From positions 1-5,661 of the forward strand of contig PLSN01000251.1 in NCBI GenBank assembly GCA_003165135.1: 5,661 bases of DNA. Reading direction: 5' to 3'. The stretch is from Bacteroidota bacterium. Its GTDB lineage: Bacteria > Bacteroidota > Bacteroidia > Chitinophagales > LD1. The position numbers were made by a program, and so were the translations under genes. Positions 1 through 5,268 of the stretch are shown here, one piece after another; the first letter of the stretch is position 1; every line of letters begins with the position of its first letter. The notes below the pieces were generated by a model. That model saw nothing but the letters and a program-made list of their open reading frames with translations. It had not been told where the DNA came from and made no database searches.

Positions 1-281
1 CCTACATAGGGATAAATATTATAGAACGGGCCATTGCTGTTCATATCTTTTTTATGCAGGTGGGCCTTTTTGATACCGATCATTATCTTGACCAGGTCAA
101 AGAGGTCTACAGGGTTTCTGCCTATGATCGTATCTTTGAGCAGTTGCCGTTTAGTTATCGGCCTGATAGTATCGCTCACCCCGGCATATGAATGACCTGC
201 ATACATACATATGATGAAGATGGATGTACGAATAACATCTCGCCAAAATGAACCTGGGACATTTATCCTGATATTGCGCAA
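1..281 (-). CDS. Omp85-like (BamA/TamA family) outer-membrane protein, N-terminal part only, cut by the window edge
   Basis: This minus-strand reading frame stays open for 93 codons to the window edge, so its C-terminus is missing. It starts at TTG (279-281). An in-frame TAG lies about a dozen codons upstream with no ATG in between, and the first ATG is codon 26, inside the hydrophobic core of the signal peptide. Residues 1-33 look like a Sec signal: basic residues, then a hydrophobic stretch (IFIICMYAG), then SYA before GVS. The product aligns with the complete neighbour at 376-1665. R2, I4, R14, I17, R18 and T19 fall in identical ungapped positions, and later D59-x-x-D62 with K71-K72-A73 matches D63-x-x-D66 with K75-K76-A77 of the neighbour at the same spacing. 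The aromatic PFYNIYPYV segment corresponds to the neighbour's GVFYTVVAYPGY just before its barrel. By homology it should be a barrel protein of the outer membrane. The barrel itself is not in the window, so function rests on the paralogue. Confidence 0.72.
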   Translation of the reverse strand, partial: MRNIRINVPGSFWRDVIRTSIFIICMYAGHSYAGVSDTIRPITKRQLLKDTIIGRNPVDLFDLVKIMIGIKKAHLHKKDMNSNGPFYNIYPYV

Positions 282-285
282 GCTA

Positions 286-291
286 CTCCTT
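286..291 (-). promoter_or_regulatory. Shine-Dalgarno-like AAGGAG before a TTG start
   Basis: On the minus strand AAGGAG lies four bases before the TTG at 281. Bacteroidota genes often lack a Shine-Dalgarno sequence, so a strong purine match here supports use of the TTG start of the truncated barrel gene. The spacing is slightly short. Confidence 0.45.
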
Positions 292-375
292 AGATTAAAT
301 AAGGTATCAAAAAACTAATATAGGCTTTAGCATCTATAATCACACTGATATAGCAATATCCTTGCCAGTTATCGC

Positions 376-1665
376 TTAAAAGACTTCATTTAGATTGGTC
401 GCAAAGCCTCGTGAACTGTGTGTACCAAAACCATAGTCAAGACAAGAGTTGGCATTAGTACTCTTATTGAATTTAATCCTAAGGCCAGCCCCGCCACCCG
501 GCTGTATAGGTCCGAAGAAAGCACCTGTAAACTCTGACAGGGTCTCCAGGCTACCAAAGAAAACCAGCCCCAGCAAGCCATTGCGCATAATATCAAACCG
601 GACCTCGGTCTCCAGATACATCATATCCTTGCCCCGGAAGCGCCCCGCAGCATAACCCCTGCCGGTATTGTTATATGAATCCCAGCCCGTACTAGGCAGG
701 TCGAGGTAGGGCGGTTTCCCGCTTAGTGTAAGCCATGTATAACTCCATATGGCCAGTTCTGCATACCATTTTTTGGAGAGGGGAATATATTTTCGGATGT
801 CAAGCACCATTGAGTTCCAGTTGCTATTACTGCCCAGTGGCTTGAGATATGACACCACATGAAAGTCCATATACGTGCCGCTGATCGGCCGGTTTGCATT
901 ATCCCTGCTATCGTACAGGAAATTAAATGTCAGGCCCGATGAGGAACTCGTCCTGCTATACCCATATTTGGCAAAATCTGTGACATAGCCACGACTTGCG
1001 TTATCATCTATAATATTCCAACGATAATCGAGGTTGTATCCCACACCGAGAAAGGTACTGGGCACCACCTCTCGCAATGCAGTGCGGTAAAACCTGAAAT
1101 GGGAATAGTCTATACCGTCAGCATCGCCGGATACGGTACTCGTGCCGAGGCCATAGGTAGTAGTAGGGAAATGAAAATAACGGATATCACCTGGAAACTG
1201 CCACTTTTGATTATTGGTATAGATATTCGACAATGACTGTATCAGCACTTGGTTTTTCTGGGTATACTGAAAGTTATTATTAAAAAAAGAAAGATTGCCA
1301 TCGGGATGTTTCTTAGGGCGATAAGAGATATTAAATGCTGCTACCGCGGCTATCCCTGTAGCTATCGCATAGCCCGGATATGCGACGACAGTATAAAACA
1401 CTCCCGTTTTGCGTGGCTCCCTCTTTGTTGCGTTAGCTTTTTTAGGATAAACGATGAGCCTCAGCACATCTATGATGTCCATCTTGCGATGCCAGACAGA
1501 TGAGGTATCTTTTCCGATCCGCATGGTACTATCTGGCAATTGTATAATATTGCCCGAAGCAGTACACGGATTTGCAGCACACAGAGTAAACATCAGCAAG
1601 ACAAATACTGTACGAATAAGACTTCGCTTTTCAAAAGCAGTAAAATGCTGCCCGATCTTTCTCAA
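376..1665 (-). CDS. Omp85-like (BamA/TamA family) outer-membrane beta-barrel protein without POTRA domains
   Basis: The 429-residue product has a basic N-terminus and a hydrophobic signal-peptide core (about 19-36), a short periplasmic linker (about 38-90), then a barrel. Barrel hallmarks are the aromatic, glycine-rich alternating strands from about residue 90, PTTTYGLG (167-174), YDSRDN (251-256), and GRGY followed by GRFRGK (335-346), which fits the conserved loop-6 RGF/Y motif of the Omp85 superfamily. The C-terminus (AGLRIKFNK, DYGFG, then NLNEVF ending in Phe) is a classic barrel-insertion signal. No POTRA repeats fit before the barrel, so this is a single-barrel surface-antigen-type member, not BamA itself, which is about twice as long. 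The substrate is unknown. The start is TTG (1663-1665): an in-frame TAG lies five codons upstream and the first ATG (codon 25) would remove half the signal peptide. A paralogue follows 94 bp downstream in the same direction, and the kinase gene diverges upstream. Confidence 0.9.
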   Translation of the reverse strand: MRKIGQHFTAFEKRSLIRTVFVLLMFTLCAANPCTASGNIIQLPDSTMRIGKDTSSVWHRKMDIIDVLRLIVYPKKANATKREPRKTGVFYTVVAYPGYAIATGIAAVAAFNISYRPKKHPDGNLSFFNNNFQYTQKNQVLIQSLSNIYTNNQKWQFPGDIRYFHFPTTTYGLGTSTVSGDADGIDYSHFRFYRTALREVVPSTFLGVGYNLDYRWNIIDDNASRGYVTDFAKYGYSRTSSSSGLTFNFLYDSRDNANRPISGTYMDFHVVSYLKPLGSNSNWNSMVLDIRKYIPLSKKWYAELAIWSYTWLTLSGKPPYLDLPSTGWDSYNNTGRGYAAGRFRGKDMMYLETEVRFDIMRNGLLGLVFFGSLETLSEFTGAFFGPIQPGGGAGLRIKFNKSTNANSCLDYGFGTHSSRGFATNLNEVF

Positions 1666-1756
1666 CCCTTTGTAATTAAGCTATCAAATACAATCAAAAT
1701 AATTGATACTGCGAAGAAAAATATAACATCCAAATAATATCTTCCATATCTACATT

Positions 1757-1763
1757 CCCCCCC
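1757..1763. repeat. Homopolymer run of seven C in the divergent promoter region
   Basis: Seven consecutive C on the plus strand (G on the minus strand) about 92 bp upstream of the barrel gene start and 185 bp upstream of the kinase start. Runs this long stand out in an AT-rich spacer and can slip during replication. Whether it alters promoter spacing cannot be judged from one sequence. Confidence 0.5.
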
Positions 1764-1804
1764 ATATGCTGTAAAAAAAGCCCATTGAAGCAATATATCA
1801 TTGC

Positions 1805-1839
1805 ATTTACGGTAAATTATGACTTTATTTAGACTAAAT
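1805..1839. promoter_or_regulatory. Candidate operator: two near-identical 13-bp palindromes, 22 bp centre to centre
   Basis: ATTTACGGTAAAT (1805-1817) and ATTTAGACTAAAT (1827-1839) are each perfect inverted repeats of 6-bp arms around one central base. They share the form ATTTA-S-N-S-TAAAT, differing only in the S pair and the centre. Their centres (1811 and 1833) are 22 bp apart, about two helical turns, so two dimers would sit on the same face of the DNA. LytTR regulators commonly bind paired sites with a repeat period of about 21-22 bp, and such a regulator is encoded 1.2 kb away. However, these arms do not resemble the published LytTR half-site with a GTT core, so the binding protein is unknown. 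The location between divergent genes fits an operator for either or both directions. Confidence 0.4.
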
Positions 1840-1904
1840 CATGCACATGAAGTTTAAAATCATACTTTTAGAATCATTGACCGAATGAAAAACATATATA
1901 ACCG

Positions 1905-1953
1905 ACTTTGTAAATACTCGCATTGAAGGGTTTATTAACTTTGGTAAATGTCG
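1905..1953 (+). repeat. Imperfect 16-bp direct repeat over the kinase promoter and start codon
   Basis: ACTTTGTAAATACTCG (1905-1920) and ACTTTGGTAAATGTCG (1938-1953) match at almost every base if a single-base gap is allowed in each copy. They are 33 bp apart, about three helical turns. The second copy contains the last part of the -7 box and the kinase ATG. This could be a pair of regulator sites or a chance AT-rich match. Confidence 0.3.
1936..1943 (+). promoter_or_regulatory. Bacteroidota-type -7 box (TAACTTTG) of the kinase gene
   Basis: TAACTTTG matches the TAnnTTTG consensus of the Bacteroidota primary sigma factor exactly. The best upstream TTTG partner (1907-1910) is 25 bp away, a little longer than the usual spacing of about 17-23. 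The box ends four bases before the kinase ATG at 1948, so transcription would begin at or next to the start codon. Confidence 0.42.
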
Positions 1954-3015
1954 CTTGATAAAAGATTCTATAACACATTGCTACAAGTATTATTGTGGGG
2001 CCTTTTTCTGTTATTGCCTTACTTTATGATCCCGCACGCATCTACTGATCCCGCCAAACAGATACATGTGGTAAGGGAACTACAGCCCCATTGGGACATA
2101 TACTTATTTCTTACATCCTTTTCATTAAACCTTTGCCTCATCATATTCTACTATATCCACAATAACTTTCTTTTTGACAGGTTCATCTTGCAGTCCAGAC
2201 CTATAGGATATATACTTTACTCGACCATAATCCTCTTATCTTTTGCAGCCATATTCAGTATTTCCTATCTCATCCGCGGCCAGCTCATTCAAGCATTCTA
2301 TCTGGTAGACCGCCCTATAGAGATACGTGATGTGATACGCTCCGGCACCTGGTTCTTTATGGTACTTTTCGGGGCCATCGGTATCAAGCTCACCGATCTA
2401 TGGCGACAAGCAGAACGCCGCGCACGCGATATAGAAAATGAGCACCTGCGCACAGAGCTGTCCTTCCTGCATATGCAGATCAATCCGCATTTTTTGTTTA
2501 ACTCGCTAAATACGATCTATGGTATGTCACTCAAAAAATCAGACAATGCCCCCAAAGCCGTATTAAAACTCTCGCAGCTCCTTAGGTATATGATAGAAGA
2601 GACAGGGCACAACACAGTGCCACTGGAGCAGGAAGTGACCTATCTCAATAACTTCATAGAACTGCAAAAAATGCGGAGCGGTCCATCACTCAGTGTCACA
2701 TTCGATGTGGAAGGAGATATCAACGGCGCTAATATAGCTCCAATGTTACTATTGCCTTTTGTAGAAAATGCGTTCAAGTATGGACTGAACAACAGTTTGG
2801 ATTCACCGATACAGATCAGCCTTTGGGTCTCAAAAGAGCGTATCGTTTTTTCGGTCATAAACCGTAAATTTGAAAATATGGAAAGACACTCATCCGGCAT
2901 TGGTATTCCTAACGTGGAGAGACGGTTACAGTTGCTCTATCCGGGCAAACATGAACTAAGGATACAGGATACCGGCGATACTTATTTTGTAAAACTAAAC
3001 ATAGCACTCGTATGA
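1948..3015 (+). CDS. Sensor histidine kinase of the LytS/YehU type (His_kinase family), four TM helices
   Basis: This 355-residue inner-membrane kinase autophosphorylates on histidine and should pass the phosphate to the LytTR regulator encoded next. Four membrane segments are visible at about 10-28, 51-70, 86-109 and 133-150, with only short loops and no recognisable periplasmic sensor domain, so the signal is probably sensed in or at the membrane. A short helical linker (about 152-173) leads to the phosphoacceptor box QINPHFLFNSLN (177-188, His181). The ATPase domain carries the N-box LLLPFVENAFKYG (267-279, Asn274), Asn305 in the strand FSVIN, and the glycine box GIGIPNVERRL (317-327) followed by LLYPGKHEL, all typical of this family. 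Length is normal. ATG at 1948 is the only start that keeps the first TM helix. The stop overlaps the regulator start in ATGA, indicating translational coupling. The signal is unknown. Confidence 0.93.
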   Translation: MSLDKRFYNTLLQVLLWGLFLLLPYFMIPHASTDPAKQIHVVRELQPHWDIYLFLTSFSLNLCLIIFYYIHNNFLFDRFILQSRPIGYILYSTIILLSFAAIFSISYLIRGQLIQAFYLVDRPIEIRDVIRSGTWFFMVLFGAIGIKLTDLWRQAERRARDIENEHLRTELSFLHMQINPHFLFNSLNTIYGMSLKKSDNAPKAVLKLSQLLRYMIEETGHNTVPLEQEVTYLNNFIELQKMRSGPSLSVTFDVEGDINGANIAPMLLLPFVENAFKYGLNNSLDSPIQISLWVSKERIVFSVINRKFENMERHSSGIGIPNVERRLQLLYPGKHELRIQDTGDTYFVKLNIALV

Positions 3016-3716
3016 CAATATCCTGTGTAGCCATTGACGATGAACCAATAGCACTCGAAGTGCTCGAGGAATACATATCCCGCACACCCAATCTCGAACT
3101 CTTAAAAACATTCACTGACGGGTATAAAGCCATAGAGTATATCAAGGAAAACAAGGTCCAGCTGCTTTTTCTCGATATACAGATGCCTCAGATCACCGGC
3201 ATACAGCTGCTGAAATCACTACCCGAACCTCCATTGGTCATTTTCACTACAGCTTATAGCAACTATGCCATCGAGGGATTCAATCTCAATGCTATTGACT
3301 TTTTGCTCAAACCATTCGAATATGACCGCTTTCTGAAAGCTGTCAATAAAGTGAGTGAGTATATGACTTATAGGGAGCGTCCTGCTGAGGCAGTGACCAA
3401 CAGCAGCTTTATATTTGTAAAATCAGACTACCAGATCGTCAAGATAGACCTCAGCGATATATCTATGATAGAAGGCATGGATGACTATGTGAAAATATTC
3501 ACCAGCAAAAAAATGATCCTATCCAATATGACGATGAAGGATATCCTCTCAAAACTACCCTCACCTGACTTCACCCGTGTACACCGTTCCTTTATCGTTT
3601 CGCTGGGACATATAGAGAGTGTACGTAATAAGAGGATCAAGATCGGCGAAAAATTTATTCCGGTAGGAGACAGTTTCGCTGAGAGTTTCTATAAACTGCT
3701 GGGTGAAAAAGGATAG
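3012..3716 (+). CDS. LytTR-family response regulator (receiver plus LytTR DNA-binding domain)
   Basis: This 234-residue transcription regulator is the likely partner of the kinase it overlaps by 4 bp. The receiver domain (about 1-120) has the acidic cluster D9, D10, E11, the phosphoacceptor Asp55 in FLDIQMPQITG, the switch Thr near 79-80 (IFTTAYSNYAIEGF), and K100-P101 in DFLLKPFEYDRF. After a short linker, residues about 132-230 form a LytTR domain: FIFVKSDYQIVKIDLSDI, then IEGMDDYVKIF, FTRVHRSFIVSLGHIESV and IPVGDSFAESFYKLL. This is the common Bacteroidota LytTR layout, full length with all catalytic residues present. It is predicted to bind paired DNA sites two turns apart. The paired palindromes in front of the kinase gene are candidates, though their sequence differs from described LytTR sites. 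The secreted-protein gene follows after 29 bp. Confidence 0.95.
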   Translation: MTISCVAIDDEPIALEVLEEYISRTPNLELLKTFTDGYKAIEYIKENKVQLLFLDIQMPQITGIQLLKSLPEPPLVIFTTAYSNYAIEGFNLNAIDFLLKPFEYDRFLKAVNKVSEYMTYRERPAEAVTNSSFIFVKSDYQIVKIDLSDISMIEGMDDYVKIFTSKKMILSNMTMKDILSKLPSPDFTRVHRSFIVSLGHIESVRNKRIKIGEKFIPVGDSFAESFYKLLGEKG

Positions 3717-3745
3717 ATTCGCTCCTTAGTACAAATCTAAACACC

Positions 3746-4627
3746 ATGAGGCATTTCGTTATTTTTATTTTTCTGATCGCTTTATTAGGCACAGACACTC
3801 CTACATTTGGACAGGATGCTATGAGTGTTTGGGATACATCTGGTGTCAAAGTGGACGGCCAAATCAAAGAATGGCCATCATTTTTCAGGTTCTATATTTC
3901 CGGTGCTAAATTTCAGTTTGACTTCTATAATGATAGTTCTAACCTCTATTTGTGTATCAAAGCCGTCGATCTGGAGGCACAAAACAGGCTCATGCATTCT
4001 GGTGTAGATCTGTGGTTTGATCCGACCGGAAAGAAAAAACATAAGATCGGCATAACCTTCCCAATGAAACTGGAAGGTGCACCCGGGGATCTGCCCAGAA
4101 GGCAAAGGACCAGTGACCCATCGGGAGAGCCATCTGAGAAATCCCGGGCCCAGAGACTCAGAGAGCATGTATTATTCGCCCAGGCCTCGATGAAGGTGAC
4201 AGGAATGATAGATGTGAAAGAACCCGAGATACCGCTCCAGAATAAATACGGTATAGATATAGCATACGACTGGGATAGCCTCAATATACTGGCTATAGAA
4301 TACAAAATACCTCTGTCTCTGATATACCAGCATCATATCCTGCCCAGTGACCTGAATAATCCGATGGGACTCGGCATTGTGGTCGGCGCGATGGAGACAG
4401 CTCAGCAGCAGCATACGAATAGTCAGGGCAGCCAGCAGGGCGGCAATGGAGGACAAAGAGGTGGCATGCAAAGCGGCATGGGCGGTGGTGGTCGTGGCGG
4501 CGGCGGTGGACGTGGCGGTGGCAGCAGTCAGAATAATCTGGCCAACGACAGATTCAGTGCAGATAGCGGCGAGCAAAAGGTCTGGCTGAAAGTACACTGG
4601 GAAACTAAACCCCCCAGCACATTTTAA
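3746..4627 (+). CDS. Secreted protein with CBM9/DOMON-like N-terminal domain and glycine/RGG-rich segment, function unknown
   Basis: The 293-residue product starts with a clear signal peptide (FVIFIFLIALLG core, predicted cleavage after about FGQ at 21-23). Residues about 28-110 resemble CBM9/DOMON-type beta sandwiches: VDGQIKEWP (36-44), FDFYNDSSNLYLCIKAVD (58-75) and SGVDLWFDPTGKKKHKIGITFP (85-106). A charged stretch (about 114-142) follows, then more strands (YGIDIAYDWDSL, AIEYKIPLSLIY). Residues 228-259 are almost only Gly, Gln, Ser, Asn and Arg, with RGG repeats, and appear to interrupt the last strand pair before VWLKVHWETKP. There is no sorting domain or lipobox, so it is probably periplasmic or extracellular. 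From memory, Bacteroidota have uncharacterised secreted proteins of this architecture; no function is known to me and none is assigned. It lies 29 bp after the regulator with no visible promoter, suggesting co-transcription and possible control by that system. ATG at 3746 gives a complete signal peptide. Confidence 0.85.
   Translation: MRHFVIFIFLIALLGTDTPTFGQDAMSVWDTSGVKVDGQIKEWPSFFRFYISGAKFQFDFYNDSSNLYLCIKAVDLEAQNRLMHSGVDLWFDPTGKKKHKIGITFPMKLEGAPGDLPRRQRTSDPSGEPSEKSRAQRLREHVLFAQASMKVTGMIDVKEPEIPLQNKYGIDIAYDWDSLNILAIEYKIPLSLIYQHHILPSDLNNPMGLGIVVGAMETAQQQHTNSQGSQQGGNGGQRGGMQSGMGGGGRGGGGGRGGGSSQNNLANDRFSADSGEQKVWLKVHWETKPPSTF
4478..4522 (+). repeat. Low-complexity GGC/GGT tract encoding the glycine-rich core
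   Basis: A locally very GC-rich run of glycine codons mixed with CGT arginine codons encodes Met followed by G4-R-G5-R-G3 (residues 245-259 of the secreted protein). It is an imperfect codon-level repeat and could vary in length between strains by slippage in multiples of three without breaking the frame. Confidence 0.6.
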
Positions 4628-4635
4628 ATCTAACA

Positions 4636-5259
4636 CTATTTCTTCTTACTGGCAGGCATTCTGAAAAACCTGTCCCTGTAGATTTTCAAAGTATCATCAG
4701 GTATGCCTATAGGAGTCAATAATCCATCGGCTGCCAGAATCAATGTATCAGGTTTAGCAGCGGCAGTATCACCACCTCTGTCGTAGTCCAGATAGAATGT
4801 ATCCCCTCTCCCGCTCCAATGTCCATACTCCCAATCAGTCATGCCCAAAAAACCGGGATAGCGTATATCCATACTTCCATCCATTCGCATTTTCATGATG
4901 TCATGACCAAATTTCTGCTTCCTGAAAGCCTGGTGCACTATTTTACTATGAAATACCTCACTGGAGATACGCACAGGACTCCAAAAAGAATTGGCCAGCG
5001 CTAAAATATAAATGCTGAGCGGCACGACTGCCATAGGTCCTGATGTCTTGTAATTGCCCTTAATTTCTATTGCGTCATTTATGAAAAGCGCAATGATGAT
5101 GACTGTGGCAATGAACAAATAAAGTACAAGTAGCGGATGCCCAAAGCGGGAATGTATGGTAGACAAAAGTTTATCCAGATCACCCAAAAAGAAAATGATA
5201 ACAAAATAAGGCAAACATGTGATGAGCGCCTTTCTTATTTCCGTTCTGTTATTATCCAC
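4636..5259 (-). CDS. Unrecognised membrane protein, three TM helices and a C-terminal soluble domain
   Basis: I do not recognise this 207-residue protein. It has three hydrophobic segments (about 11-26, 42-60, 76-92), the last followed by SFWSPVRIS. A soluble domain of about 110 residues follows (93-207), with alternating strand-like segments (MKMRMDGSMDIRYPGF, HWSGRGDTFYLDYD, PDTLILAADGLL) and a basic tail ASKKK. The pattern of a polar repeat with G-x-G-D-T-hydrophobic-x-L recalls small beta-barrel or lipocalin-like domains, but this is only a fold guess. The start is GTG (5257-5259), nine bases after the stop of the DinB-like gene. The in-frame codon just before it is that gene's own TAA, so no earlier start exists, and the next Met is past the TM helices. 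The tight spacing implies one transcript and possible translational coupling. It is convergent with the secreted-protein gene across an 8-bp gap. Confidence 0.7.
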   Translation of the reverse strand: MDNNRTEIRKALITCLPYFVIIFFLGDLDKLLSTIHSRFGHPLLVLYLFIATVIIIALFINDAIEIKGNYKTSGPMAVVPLSIYILALANSFWSPVRISSEVFHSKIVHQAFRKQKFGHDIMKMRMDGSMDIRYPGFLGMTDWEYGHWSGRGDTFYLDYDRGGDTAAAKPDTLILAADGLLTPIGIPDDTLKIYRDRFFRMPASKKK

Positions 5260-5268
5260 CTTGTTGTA

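Larger units (their letters stand above)
1666..1947. other. Divergent intergenic region between the barrel gene and the sensor kinase gene
   Basis: This 282-bp, AT-rich stretch must hold the promoters for the minus-strand barrel genes and the plus-strand kinase cluster. I see no coding sequence or RNA gene in it. Visible structure, from left to right: AT-rich inverted arms TATCAA (1682-1687) and TTGATA (1703-1708), a run of seven C (1757-1763), two 13-bp palindromes (1805-1817 and 1827-1839), and an imperfect direct repeat ending over the kinase start (1905-1953). I found no convincing TAnnTTTG box on the minus strand for the barrel gene. Confidence 0.7.

Noticed and set aside
20..36. Possible lipoprotein reading of the 376-1665 product (residues 20-36, Cys29)
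   Set aside because: The residues before Cys29 (F-T-L) do not fit a lipobox, and the rest of the protein is an outer-membrane barrel. Coordinates given are residues, not bases.
309..330. Hairpin CTAA/TTAG followed by six T on the minus strand, as a terminator between the two barrel genes
   Set aside because: The stem is four A/T-rich pairs around an 8-base loop, too weak to call a terminator.
347..360. Inverted repeat GATAT/ATATC between the barrel genes
   Set aside because: Five A/T-rich pairs with no run of T after it; expected by chance.
1682..1708. Inverted arms TATCAA and TTGATA upstream of the barrel gene
   Set aside because: The arms are 15 bp apart in very AT-rich DNA and nested with another weak repeat (1693-1707), so there is no support as an operator.
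3946..4305. Minus-strand open frame of 119 codons
   Set aside because: Antisense to the CBM9/DOMON-like region of the secreted protein, with no family resemblance.
4628..4635. Bidirectional terminator between the convergent genes
   Set aside because: Only 8 bp separate the stop codons and I see no strong hairpin in the gap or the adjoining gene ends.
4172..4636. Minus-strand open frame of 154 codons opposite the secreted protein
   Set aside because: It lies fully antisense to a well-supported gene. Its Ala/Thr-rich run is just the complement of the glycine-codon tract, and it shows no domain or start signal.
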